From Natronococcus amylolyticus DSM 10524 (GTDB taxonomy: Archaea; Halobacteriota; Halobacteria; Halobacteriales; Natrialbaceae): a DNA stretch of 64,000 bases. The position numbers and the translations under genes are program-made. Where the stretch lies: contig NZ_AOIB01000036.1 in NCBI RefSeq assembly GCF_000337675.1, positions 1-64,000 of the forward strand, given 5' to 3'. The notes below the pieces were generated by a model. That model was not told the DNA's origin, did not search any database, and was given only the letters and a program-made list of their open reading frames with translations. Numbering within the stretch: the first letter of the stretch is position 1; the number at the start of each line of letters is the position of its first letter. Shown here one piece after another: positions 49,903-58,764 of the stretch.

Positions 49903-50834
49903 TGTCAGGTCAACGACCGGAGCCGCCGACGGGAGAGACGATTCTGGTAACAGGTGGAGCGGGGTTTATTGGTAGTCATCTCGTCGACGCGCTCGCCGAC
50001 GAGAACGACGTTCGCGTGCTCGATAGCCTCTCGAGTGGTCGCCGTGACCGCGTTCCGGAGGGCGTGACCCTCGTCGAGGGCGACCTTCGGGACGAGGACG
50101 CCGTCGCGCGAGCGACGGACGGGATCGATCTCGTCTTCCACGAGGCAGCCCTCGTCAGCGTCGAGCGGTCGGTCGACGATCCCGTGGAGAGCCACGCGGT
50201 CAACGTCGACGGGACGCTGACGCTGCTCGAGCGGGCCCGCGCCGAGGACGCCCGGGTCGTACTGGCCTCGAGCGCGGCGATCTACGGCCACCCCGAGTAC
50301 ACGCCGATCGACGAGGACCACCCGGCAGAACCGAGTTCGCCGTACGGGTTGGAGAAGGCGACCGTCGACGAGTACGCCCGGCTCTACCACGAGCTGTACG
50401 GTCTGCCGACGGTGTCGCTTCGGTACTTCAACGTTTACGGCCCGAGACAGGTCGGCGGCGACTACAGCGCCGTTATCAGCATCTTTCTCGAGCAGGCCCG
50501 GGCCGACGAACCCATTACGATCGACGGCGACGGCGCCCAGACGCGGGACTTCGTCCACATCTCGGACGTCGTGCAGGCGAACCTGCTCGCGGCGACGACC
50601 GACGCCGTCGGCGAGTCGTTCAACGTCGGTACCGGGTCGTCGGTGACGATCCGGGAACTCGCCGAGACGATCCGCGAGGTCGTCGGCTCGGACTCGGAGA
50701 TCGTTCACGGGGAGCCCCGACCCGGCGACATCGAACACAGTCAGGCAGCGATTTCGAAGATCCGAACCGAACTCGGCTACGAACCGACGGTAGGCCTCGA
50801 GGAGGGGCTCTCGCGGCTCGTGGAGAACGACTGA
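49902..50834 (+). CDS. NAD-dependent nucleotide-sugar epimerase (GalE-like)
   Basis: The 310-aa protein is an extended short-chain dehydrogenase. The Rossmann motif GGAGFIG lies at residues 18-24, Tyr148 and Lys152 are in SPYGLEK, and NVYGPRQ and the C-terminal GEPRPGDIEHSQAAISKI are sugar-nucleotide epimerase signatures. It likely interconverts UDP-glucose/galactose or N-acetyl forms. It is translationally coupled to the priming enzyme. The glycosyltransferase follows by 12 bp. Confidence 0.87.
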   Translation: MSGQRPEPPTGETILVTGGAGFIGSHLVDALADENDVRVLDSLSSGRRDRVPEGVTLVEGDLRDEDAVARATDGIDLVFHEAALVSVERSVDDPVESHAVNVDGTLTLLERARAEDARVVLASSAAIYGHPEYTPIDEDHPAEPSSPYGLEKATVDEYARLYHELYGLPTVSLRYFNVYGPRQVGGDYSAVISIFLEQARADEPITIDGDGAQTRDFVHISDVVQANLLAATTDAVGESFNVGTGSSVTIRELAETIREVVGSDSEIVHGEPRPGDIEHSQAAISKIRTELGYEPTVGLEEGLSRLVEND

Positions 50835-50846
50835 GTGGATTCAGGA

Positions 50847-51977
50847 ATGTCGCTCGAACTACCCGACGCGGATCGACCGATGCGAATCCTTCGAGTGGCA
50901 CAGAAGAGCTATCCCGACGTCAACGGCGGCGGCGCCTACCACGTCCACGCGATGAGCCGGGATCAGGCCGCGATGGGCCACGACGTTACGGTCCTGACGG
51001 TGCGACGCGACCCCGAACTCCCCCACCTCGAGAAGCGAGACGGCTACACCGTCGTTCGATACGATCCGACGGTCAGCCCGCTGGGCAACGACCTCTCGGT
51101 CGGCGTCGCACGGTACCTGCACGACGCCCGCGGGTTCGACGTCGTCCACGCCCACTCACACCTGTACTTCTCGACGAACCTGGCGGCGCTGAAGCGTCGG
51201 CTCGGGGGGACGCCGCTGGCGATCACGAACCACGGGCTGTACTCCCAGACGGCGCCCGAACGGGTGTTCGAGTGGTATCTGAAGACTGTCGGCCGGTGGA
51301 CGTTCGACCAGGCCGACGTCGCGTTCTGTTACACCGACGTCGGCGAGCGCCAGCTCCGCGAGTTCGGCGTCCAAACGCCGATCGAAGTCGTCCCGAACGG
51401 GATTGACACCGAGCGATTTCGGCCTGAGGGTCCCGAAAGCGACCTGCTCGAGTCGTCGGGACCGATCGTGTTGTTCGTTGGTCGACTGGTCGAGGGAAAG
51501 CGACCGCAGGACGCCCTGGCGGCCGTCGAACGCATGCGTGAGACGTACCCCGACGTGACGCTGTACTTCTGCGGCGAGGGGCCGCTCCGCGAACGCCTCG
51601 AGGAGCGAGCCGCCGACCGGCTGGGCGACGGCGTCGAGTTTCTGGGCCACCTCCCCTACGAGGAGATGCCCCGCGTCTACCGGTCGGCGGACGTGCTCGT
51701 CCTCCCGAGTCGGACGGAGGGCGTCCCCAGAACCGTCCTCGAGGCGATGGCCTCGAACGTTCGCGTCGTCTGTTCGGACCTCGAGCAGGTCGCTGCGGTC
51801 GTCGGCGACGGCGGGAGCGTCGCTCCCGTCGGCGACGTCGAGGCGTTCGCCGACGGGATCGAAACGCAGCTCTCGCGCTCGAGTGCCCGGAGCGACGGTG
51901 GTCCCGGACCGGAGTACGACTGGCGGTCGACCGTCGAGCGGACCACGAGCGTGCTCCGGGAAGTCAGCCGCCGGTGA
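50847..51977 (+). CDS. Family 4 glycosyltransferase
   Basis: From ATG 50847 the protein has 376 residues. The N-terminal domain MRILRVAQKSYPDVNGGGAYHVHAM and the C-terminal domain GPIVLFVGRLVEGKRPQDALAA ... SADVLVLPSRTEGVPRTVLEAMA give the two Rossmann-like halves of GT-B, GT4. The EGxPxxxLEAMA segment binds the nucleotide sugar. It adds one sugar to the lipid-linked glycan. A GTG at 50835 would add four residues. It belongs to the operon with the two preceding genes. Confidence 0.85.
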   Translation: MSLELPDADRPMRILRVAQKSYPDVNGGGAYHVHAMSRDQAAMGHDVTVLTVRRDPELPHLEKRDGYTVVRYDPTVSPLGNDLSVGVARYLHDARGFDVVHAHSHLYFSTNLAALKRRLGGTPLAITNHGLYSQTAPERVFEWYLKTVGRWTFDQADVAFCYTDVGERQLREFGVQTPIEVVPNGIDTERFRPEGPESDLLESSGPIVLFVGRLVEGKRPQDALAAVERMRETYPDVTLYFCGEGPLRERLEERAADRLGDGVEFLGHLPYEEMPRVYRSADVLVLPSRTEGVPRTVLEAMASNVRVVCSDLEQVAAVVGDGGSVAPVGDVEAFADGIETQLSRSSARSDGGPGPEYDWRSTVERTTSVLREVSRR

Positions 51978-52091
51978 TTCCCCACCCTACTCGCTCACCG
52001 CTGACGCGGTTCGCTCCTCGAAGCTAAGAGCGACGAGTACCGTACGCGAGCGAACAACTAAGAGCGCATACGCTTTTCGAGGTAGTAAGGC

Positions 52092-53306
52092 GTGCATAGA
52101 AACCGGCTCGGAAGTGTTCGGGACGTCGCGTACGAACTTTGGAGTGACGGCCGCGGCTGGATTCTGGTCGGCGTCGCCAGCGGCTGGTTTCTATCCCTGG
52201 GCGTCCGATTGATCTTTCCCGCACTCCTCCCGTCTATTCGGGAGACGTTCGACGTCAACCTGGCGGTTCTCGGGTTGCTCGTCACGGTGCTCTGGACGGC
52301 CTACGCACTCGGACAGTTCCCCGGAGGGATCGTCGGTGACCTGTTAGGCGAGGGGAACGCGCTGGTCATCAGCACCGTCTGCTCGGGAATCGCGATCGCC
52401 GCCGTCGCCGGCGCGACGACGCCGGTGATGCTGTTCGTCGCCACCGCGGTCTTCGGGTTCTCGACCGCGCTATTCGGCCCCGCGCGGTTCACGATTCTCT
52501 CGGCTATCTACGAGCGGCGGGACGGCACCGCCATCGGCCTGACGCTCTCGGCCGGCGAGGCTGGTAACGCCGCCCTCCCCGTCGTCGCCGGCGTCCTCGC
52601 GGGGGTGCTGTCCTGGCGGGTAGGTTTTGGTATCACTGTTCCGCTGTTTTTCCTCGTTGCGGTGCTGATCTTCTGGGCGATCCCCGGCCGGGTCTCGACG
52701 GCAACGGACGGCTACTCGCTGACGGTGGCGACGTTCCGGGAGGTGATCGACGGGATCGCGGATCGACTGATCCTGCTGATTACGAGCGTCCACCTCGTGC
52801 TCTTTTTCGTTTACCAGGGGTTCACCGGGTTCTACCCGATCTACCTCGTCGAAATGAAGGGGCTATCGCCGACCGCCGCCGCGGCGTTTTTCGGCTGGTT
52901 CTTCGTCGTCGGCATCGCCGTCCAACCGGCCGCCGGAGCCGGCGGCGATCGGTTCGGCTACCGGCCCATGCTACTGATCGTCGCCGGCGTTTCGACGGTC
53001 GTGTTGCTCGCGCTTCCGTTCGCCGAGACGCTCGGCTCGCTCCTCCTGGTCACGACGGTCGCCAGCGTGCTCCTCGGGGCGACACCGCTCACTCAAACGT
53101 ACCTCGTCAACGAACTTCCCTCGAGCGTCAAAGGGACTGGCCTCGGTCTCCTCCGAACGGGGTACATCGCGCTCGGGGCAACGGGACCCCTGATCATCGG
53201 GACGTTCGCGGAGTGGGGGTACTTCGACGGCGCCTTCCTCGGACTCGGGGCCATCGCCGGCGCTAGCCTTCTGCTGGCGCTACTCCTGCCGACTGCCGGC
53301 TCGTAA
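52092..53306 (+). CDS. MFS transporter in the polysaccharide cluster
   Basis: The 404-aa protein has about 12 hydrophobic segments. Motif A in loop 2-3 reads FPGGIVGDLLGEG. LGVRLIFPALLPSIRETFDVN resembles helix 1 of sugar-phosphate and drug-type carriers. The likely start is GTG 52092. It follows the glycosyltransferase gene after 114 bp and precedes a minus-strand block. Its substrate and any link to glycan export are unknown. Confidence 0.75.
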   Translation: MHRNRLGSVRDVAYELWSDGRGWILVGVASGWFLSLGVRLIFPALLPSIRETFDVNLAVLGLLVTVLWTAYALGQFPGGIVGDLLGEGNALVISTVCSGIAIAAVAGATTPVMLFVATAVFGFSTALFGPARFTILSAIYERRDGTAIGLTLSAGEAGNAALPVVAGVLAGVLSWRVGFGITVPLFFLVAVLIFWAIPGRVSTATDGYSLTVATFREVIDGIADRLILLITSVHLVLFFVYQGFTGFYPIYLVEMKGLSPTAAAAFFGWFFVVGIAVQPAAGAGGDRFGYRPMLLIVAGVSTVVLLALPFAETLGSLLLVTTVASVLLGATPLTQTYLVNELPSSVKGTGLGLLRTGYIALGATGPLIIGTFAEWGYFDGAFLGLGAIAGASLLLALLLPTAGS

Positions 53307-53542
53307 CCGCCGTTCCGAACGACCGATAGATTCAGCGGTATCCAATCGTATCCATCCAGATCAAACGAATCTAAAATCGACCGGGAGAAACGAATCCGGT
53401 CGCCGTGATCAGTACATACTCTGTCGCCAGTACGCCTCTCTGGACAGCTATCAGAAGAATTGATTGCCGCTCCTTTGCTCACTCGAGCCGGACGTAACAC
53501 GAGTTTCACGCAGTGTGCGGAAAGTCGACCCACCACCGGCTG

Positions 53543-54277
53543 CTAACCGTGGTGTCGTTCGCCCTCGAGGCGCTCGAGAACCGTCGCGACGGCGTCCTCG
53601 AGGTCTGCCTGCGACTCGTTGTCGACGCGGAGCAGGTCGACCGACGGTTCGTCGGCGACGGCGTCCGCGAGCGAGCGTTCGATTCGATCCTTCCGTTCGA
53701 ACGCCTCGCTGACGCCGTGACCGTCGCCAGCGGGACTGACCCGTGTGTCGCCGTCCGCGCGACTCGCGAGCCGTTCGCGGACCGTCTCGGGCGCGACGTC
53801 GACGACCACGACCACCGATGGACCCGCCCGCGAGAGCGCGTCGACGGCCAGTTCGCACAGCGGGGTCGTTCGATCCCGTTCGGCGCCGAGTCCGACCGAC
53901 CAGGCGGCCTGTACCAGCCCCTGGTCGAGCACCTGCAGCTCTCCGGACTTTCGGGACTCGAGCACGCCGGTCACGTACAGCCAGTTGAACGTCGTCTTCA
54001 CCAGCGCTCGAGGGGAGGGCTGACCGCTTTCGGCGATCGCTCGAGCGGCCGCGAGCGCTTGTCGGGGCCGCCGGCACGTTCCGGTGGCGGCGTACCCGCT
54101 CTTGGCGAGATACCGTCGCGCGCTCGAGACTCCGTGGGCGAGTTCGTACGTCGGTTCCGAGACCGGTCGTCCCGTCGCCGCCAGCCGCTCGGTCAGTCGG
54201 CGGGCGATCGTCGACTTTCCCGCTCCGGGAACGCCGAAGAACTCCACCGTCGCCGTGCCGTCTGCGGACCCCGTCAC
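53543..54277 (-). CDS. P-loop kinase-like protein in the polysaccharide cluster
   Basis: A 244-aa frame from GTG 54275-54277 has a P-loop GVPGAGKS at residues 15-22 and the strand VEFFG before it. A long helical middle (RRPRQALAAARAIAESGQ) is followed by a Walker-B-like SVVVVVDVAPETVRERLASR and an acidic C terminus (NESQADLEDAVATVLERLEGE). The layout is that of small-molecule P-loop kinases (thymidylate/adenylate-kinase-like). The partial gene at 63760-64000 has a similar end. A kinase acting on a sugar or lipid intermediate is one guess. The gene starts 46 bp after the glycosyltransferase stop. Confidence 0.65.
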   Translation of the reverse strand: MTGSADGTATVEFFGVPGAGKSTIARRLTERLAATGRPVSEPTYELAHGVSSARRYLAKSGYAATGTCRRPRQALAAARAIAESGQPSPRALVKTTFNWLYVTGVLESRKSGELQVLDQGLVQAAWSVGLGAERDRTTPLCELAVDALSRAGPSVVVVVDVAPETVRERLASRADGDTRVSPAGDGHGVSEAFERKDRIERSLADAVADEPSVDLLRVDNESQADLEDAVATVLERLEGERHHG

Positions 54278-54323
54278 GGTCGGATCGTCCGACGTTCGGG
54301 CAAAAGCGGTTCCGGTTCGATCC

Positions 54324-55421
54324 CTACGACGACTCGAGCAGCTCCCGGTACAGCTTGGCGTAGGCGTCGGCGGTCCGCTCGAGGGGGAACTCGGTTCGCG
54401 CGCGGTCGGACGCCCGCTCGGCGAACTCCCGGCGCAGCTCGTCGTCCCCGAGCAGCCGTCGCAGGCGGTCGGCGAACGCGGCGGGCTCCGTCGGGGTCGC
54501 GTAGGCGCCCGCCTCGCCGACGACCTCGTGCAGGACGGGAACGTCGCTGACGACGACCGGAAGCCGACAGGCCATCGCTTCGACGAGGGCGACGCAAAAG
54601 CCCTCCGACAGCGACGGCTGGACGTAGAGGTCGCTCGCGGCGAGAATCCGGTACACCTCCTCGCGGTCGACGAAGCCCGTGAACTCGACGCGCGCTCGGA
54701 CGCCGAGCGAGTCGGCGACCGACTCGAGGTCCTCGCGCAGGGGACCGTCACCGACGATCGTCAGCCGACTCTCGGGGTAGTCGTCGGCGAGCGACGCGAA
54801 CGCCCGGAGCAGCGTCGACTGGTTCTTCGTCTCGCTCAGCCGGCCGACCGACGTGATTCGCGGCCCCTCGCCCTCCCGAGAGTCGCGGGGCTCCTCGAGC
54901 ACGCGGTCGATCCGATCGACGTCGATCCCGTTGTAGATCACCGAGCACTGCTCGTCGTCCAGTCCGAGCCGTTCGAACCAGTACAGGGACTCGAGGGTCC
55001 GCCTCGAGTTTGCAACGACCCGGTCGGCCCGCGGGAGCGTCGCGGCGTTGACCAGCACTTGCGGGAGCGAGTAGTGACGCTCGTGGTCGGCGTGTTCGGT
55101 GTCGACGATTCGCGTCCCGCGGGGGGCGAGCAGCCGGGCCAGCGAGCCGACGAAGTTGTGGTGGGTGTGGAGGACGTCGTAGGACCTCGTCCGCAGGACC
55201 CAGCGAAGGTGGGCTATTGCGGTCGGATCGAGACGCGAACTCGCGTTCAGCGGCACGAACTCGACGGCCGACTCCGGCGCCATCGCCGTCTCCTCGACGG
55301 CGGCGTCGTAGTAGGAAACGATCGTCACCTCGATCCCGTCGATCGCCGCCAGCGCCTCGCAGAGTTCGTAGGAGAAGGTCGTCGGCTTGACGTGCGTGAG
55401 GACGGCGAGGACGCGAACCAT
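54324..55421 (-). CDS. Family 4 glycosyltransferase
   Basis: The 365-aa protein shows GT-B, GT4 features: an N-terminal MVRVLAVLTHVKPTTFSYELCEAL domain with YDVLHTHHNFVG, then RITSVGRLSETKNQSTLLRAFA and AASDLYVQPSLSEGFCVALVEAMA. EGFxxxLVEAMA is the donor-binding segment. It starts at ATG 55419-55421. It is transcribed with the GT2 gene above it (50 bp spacing) and the kinase-like gene below it. Confidence 0.86.
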   Translation of the reverse strand: MVRVLAVLTHVKPTTFSYELCEALAAIDGIEVTIVSYYDAAVEETAMAPESAVEFVPLNASSRLDPTAIAHLRWVLRTRSYDVLHTHHNFVGSLARLLAPRGTRIVDTEHADHERHYSLPQVLVNAATLPRADRVVANSRRTLESLYWFERLGLDDEQCSVIYNGIDVDRIDRVLEEPRDSREGEGPRITSVGRLSETKNQSTLLRAFASLADDYPESRLTIVGDGPLREDLESVADSLGVRARVEFTGFVDREEVYRILAASDLYVQPSLSEGFCVALVEAMACRLPVVVSDVPVLHEVVGEAGAYATPTEPAAFADRLRRLLGDDELRREFAERASDRARTEFPLERTADAYAKLYRELLESS

Positions 55422-55471
55422 TGCTCGAGGGATTTCCGATCGGACGGGTAAAGGCTTCGGTGCGGACGGCG

Positions 55472-56428
55472 CTACGCGGACCCGGACCGGACGGCTTCCC
55501 CGTACTCGAACCCGCTGGAGTCGCGCCTCGAGCGCAGGTACCGCGTCGCGGCGATCGCCGATCGAACGACCGCGGGGTGGGTGTAGGAAAGCGCCAGCAG
55601 CGCCGCCCTACGTTTCGTCGGCTCCGCGTAGAGGGCGGCCTTGAGGGCGCTACGGGCGCTTCGGAGTTCGTCGTGATCCAGGTACGCCCGCCCCGCTCGC
55701 TCGGCGACCGCCGCCGTCGCCGGCTCCCAGTAGCCACGCTCGCGGATCAGCGACTCGTGTTTCTCGAGCACGGCTCGGTAGTCGCGGGTCACGGCTTCGG
55801 GCGAACTGGACATGCTCTCGTGGGACGTCCGAAAGCAGAGGTGGTCGTCGACGGCGCCGACGTGCCAGCGCTGGCAGAGGCGAATGTAGAGGTCCCAGTC
55901 CTGTTTCGTCGGCAGGTTCTCGTCGAACCCGTCGGCCTCCTCGAGTGCGGCCCGTCGGGCGAGCACGCGGGAGGGCGAGCCGAGCAGGTTCTTTCGCAGC
56001 ATAGCGTCGGAGAGGTCGCCGCTGGGTGCGTCACGTTCGACGTGGATAACCTCCCCGTCGGGGGTTACCGACACGGAGAGGCAGGTGACGAGGCCGACCC
56101 GGTCGTCCGATTCGAGGCGTCGGACCTGCCGTTCGATCTTCGTCTCGTGCCACCGGTCGTCGTCGTCGAGGAAGGCGACGCACTCACCCGAGGCGCGCTC
56201 GATCCCCGTGTTCCGCGCCGCGGAGAGCCCCCGGTTCTCCTCGTGTTCGATCCCGACCACCCGCTCCGGGTACTCGTCGACGACGGCCCCGAGGTAGTCG
56301 GTCTCGGAGCCGTCGTCGACAACGATCACCTCGAGATCGTCGTACGTCTGGGCCAGTGCAGTTTCGACGGCGCCCTCGAGGAAGGCGGGACGTTCGTAGG
56401 TCGGGATCACTACACTGACGGTCGCCAT
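55472..56428 (-). CDS. Family 2 glycosyltransferase
   Basis: From ATG 56426-56428 the protein has 318 residues. It begins MATVSVVIPTYERPAFLEGA, with VIVVDDGSETD and FLDDDDRW as the acidic metal and nucleotide motifs of GT-A, GT2. TKQDWDLYIRLCQRW supplies the later acidic ED-like site. The C-terminal 90 residues are helical, without membrane segments. It heads a three-gene minus-strand block (GT2, GT4, kinase-like) and is divergent from 56580. An extended N terminus was rejected because the conserved strand starts at residue 2. Confidence 0.87.
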   Translation of the reverse strand: MATVSVVIPTYERPAFLEGAVETALAQTYDDLEVIVVDDGSETDYLGAVVDEYPERVVGIEHEENRGLSAARNTGIERASGECVAFLDDDDRWHETKIERQVRRLESDDRVGLVTCLSVSVTPDGEVIHVERDAPSGDLSDAMLRKNLLGSPSRVLARRAALEEADGFDENLPTKQDWDLYIRLCQRWHVGAVDDHLCFRTSHESMSSSPEAVTRDYRAVLEKHESLIRERGYWEPATAAVAERAGRAYLDHDELRSARSALKAALYAEPTKRRAALLALSYTHPAVVRSAIAATRYLRSRRDSSGFEYGEAVRSGSA

Positions 56429-56579
56429 ACCGGTGAAATTTCCCTCGGCGCCTTCAGCGTGTCGCTTCCGCGAGAGGTTGCAAGCGTTCGCGAGACGGGG
56501 TCGACTGCGACCACCGAGAGCTATACGGCTGGGGTCGCTACTCGAGCCGTAACCGCCGCGTGCCGACGCGGTCCGACCC

Positions 56580-57251
56580 ATGATCGACAGGAACCTGCTC
56601 CGGCTGAAGCTGCGAGACGCCCTCCCGCGATCGATCACGGGGCCGACCGTTCCGCCGTTCGTGATCTGTCGGGTCGATCCCCGCGAGATCCGGACGTACC
56701 TCGAGTACACCGTGTTGCGAAAGTACCGCTCGGCGGGCCGGATCGAGCCCGGGGAGTGGGACCTGCAGGCGAAGCCGCTGTCCGAGAGTCCGAAGTACCG
56801 GCTGCTTCGGGGGTACTACGAGGGGAGCGTCCGCAAGGGCGACCTCACTCCCGAGCGACTGCGCGAGGCCGGCTACCCCGAGCGCGAGGCCCGCTCCTAC
56901 GCAGCGTCCGGGTACGGGGCCTACCTGGACGAGCTGTTCGCGTCGATCCGGGAACGGGGGATCGAACTCGAGTACGACACCGCCCAGGCGGAGCGAACCG
57001 CCGACCGGTACGATCAGGTAGCTGTCAACGTCGGCCGTGAGGGGGCGCTGATCTTCAACTCCTGTGGGTTCCACCGGCTGGTGGCGTCACAGCTGGTCGG
57101 GCTCGAGGAGATACCGGTCCGGATCAACGCCGTCCACGACCGCTGGTGGCGGGCTCACCGCGACACGGCGAACCCGTTCGACGAACACCCGAAGCTAACC
57201 TACGTCGGTCGAATCCCGATCCGGTGGCGGGACGTGCTGGCGCGAGCCTGA
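56580..57251 (+). CDS. ParB-like domain protein in the polysaccharide cluster
   Basis: The 223-aa protein has a basic N terminus (MIDRNLLRLKLRDALPRS), a middle with VDPREIRTYLEYTVLRKY, and a C-terminal stretch VAVNVGREGALIFNSCGFHRLVASQLVGLEEIPVRINAVHDRWW. That last part resembles the ParB/sulfiredoxin-like fold (GRDGxLxxxxGxHRLxxAxxLGxxxIPVxxxxRH). Proteins of this type occur inside surface-glycan clusters and are uncharacterised. A nucleotide-dependent transferase or kinase role is possible given the CTP/ATP chemistry of the fold. It converges with the flippase gene, 16 bp apart. Confidence 0.6.
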   Translation: MIDRNLLRLKLRDALPRSITGPTVPPFVICRVDPREIRTYLEYTVLRKYRSAGRIEPGEWDLQAKPLSESPKYRLLRGYYEGSVRKGDLTPERLREAGYPEREARSYAASGYGAYLDELFASIRERGIELEYDTAQAERTADRYDQVAVNVGREGALIFNSCGFHRLVASQLVGLEEIPVRINAVHDRWWRAHRDTANPFDEHPKLTYVGRIPIRWRDVLARA

Positions 57252-57267
57252 CACCTACTCGAGGCGG

Positions 57268-58731
57268 TCAGAACGGCGCCGCCGAACGGAGCTGCTGGCG
57301 CTCGAGCAGGCCGATCGAGACCGTCGCCCCGAGCCAGACGGCCGTCCCGAGGGCGACGACCGCCGCGAGCGAGACGACGCCGTCGACCATGGGCGAAAGC
57401 GGTAGAACGACGAGGGACATGACCGCCGTGACGGCCCCGACCTTGGCACAGCGACGACCGATCGCCCGCCAGTCGAGGTCGAGCTCGAGGTGGATGAGGT
57501 AGACGTTCACCGTGACGTAGGCCGCGTACGTGCCCGCCGTCGAGATCGCCGCACCGGCGATCCCGATCGTCGGAATGAGCGCGAGGTTCAACAGGAGGTT
57601 CGCGACCGCCGCCGCCCCCTTCGCGTACGCGCGGTGTTTCGCCCGGCCGAGGTAGTCGAGCCCGCCGCTGGTGACGTAGGAGACCGCCTGCGCGACGAGG
57701 TAGATCGTCAGGAGCTGCAGGACGATCGCACCCCCGGCGTACTCGGGGCCGAAGACGAGCGCGAGCGTCGGCTCGGCGACGATCGCCAGCCCGGCCGCCG
57801 CGGGAACGTAGAACACGAGGGTGGCCGTCAGCGCCTCGCCGTAGAGCCGCGAGGCGGTCTCGAGGTTTCCCCGTTGGAGCTGTTCGCTGTAGCGCGGCGA
57901 GATCGCGAAGCCGAGCGAGTTCGCGGGCGACTTGACGAACGTCAGGAGCTGCTTGGCGACGACGTAGTAACTGACCGCGAGCGGCGTCAGGAACGCCCCG
58001 ATGAGGACGACGTCGACGCGCTTGATGATCGTGCTTCCGTTCTCGGTCAGCGTGATCGGGAGCGCGTACTCGGCGATCCGGCGGCGGAGTCCCGTCTCGA
58101 GTTCGCCCCGCTCCGCGCGCGAATAGAGCCGGTAGATAACCGCCGCGAACAGCGCGGCGCCGAGCAGCGAGCTGACGACGTAGCCGACGAGCGCACCGAC
58201 CGCGCCGAGACCGGCGAGTACGAGCCCGATCGCGACGATAGGACGGACGACCGCCTCGACGAGCGTGATGTATGCGGCCCACTCGATCTCCTTGAACCCC
58301 TGACAGAGGTTTCGCCCGGAGTTGACGAGCCCGTGGCCCGCGACGTACAGCGCGCCGACCAGCAACAGCTCCTCGAGCCCGGGTTCGCCTAAAAGCGCCG
58401 CGAGCGGTTCGCGGGCGACGATCAGGGCGACGGTTACGGTCCCGAGGGTGACCGCGAGCGCGAGCGCGACGGTCTCGACGATGTGGGGAATCTGGCCGGC
58501 ATCGCGCTCCTCGTACTCGGTGAGGTAGCGGGCGGCGGACTTGCCGAGTCCGAGCCGACCGATCACCGTCACGATTGCGAAGACGGAGATCGCGAGGTAC
58601 AACAGCCCGTACTCGTTGGGCTCCAGCAGCCGGGCGAGGACGACGACCAGGAGGCCGCTCGAGAGGTTCCGGACGACCTGCGAGGCGAAGTCGGCCTTGA
58701 GCCCGGACACGATCTTCGCTGCGAGCGCCAT
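57268..58731 (-). CDS. Polysaccharide flippase (MOP/PST type)
   Basis: The 487-aa protein has 12-14 membrane helices. It begins with the MOP-family N terminus MALAAKIVSGLKADFASQVVRNLSSGLLVVVLARLLEPNEYGLLYLAISVF. ITLTENGSTIIKRVDVVLIGAFLTPLAVSYYVVAKQL is the mid-protein family signature. It should flip lipid-linked oligosaccharide across the membrane. It is 33 bp downstream of the ligase-like gene on the same strand. Confidence 0.87.
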   Translation of the reverse strand: MALAAKIVSGLKADFASQVVRNLSSGLLVVVLARLLEPNEYGLLYLAISVFAIVTVIGRLGLGKSAARYLTEYEERDAGQIPHIVETVALALAVTLGTVTVALIVAREPLAALLGEPGLEELLLVGALYVAGHGLVNSGRNLCQGFKEIEWAAYITLVEAVVRPIVAIGLVLAGLGAVGALVGYVVSSLLGAALFAAVIYRLYSRAERGELETGLRRRIAEYALPITLTENGSTIIKRVDVVLIGAFLTPLAVSYYVVAKQLLTFVKSPANSLGFAISPRYSEQLQRGNLETASRLYGEALTATLVFYVPAAAGLAIVAEPTLALVFGPEYAGGAIVLQLLTIYLVAQAVSYVTSGGLDYLGRAKHRAYAKGAAAVANLLLNLALIPTIGIAGAAISTAGTYAAYVTVNVYLIHLELDLDWRAIGRRCAKVGAVTAVMSLVVLPLSPMVDGVVSLAAVVALGTAVWLGATVSIGLLERQQLRSAAPF

Positions 58732-58764
58732 CTCGGCGTTCGTTCCGAGCAGGGCGGAATAAGG

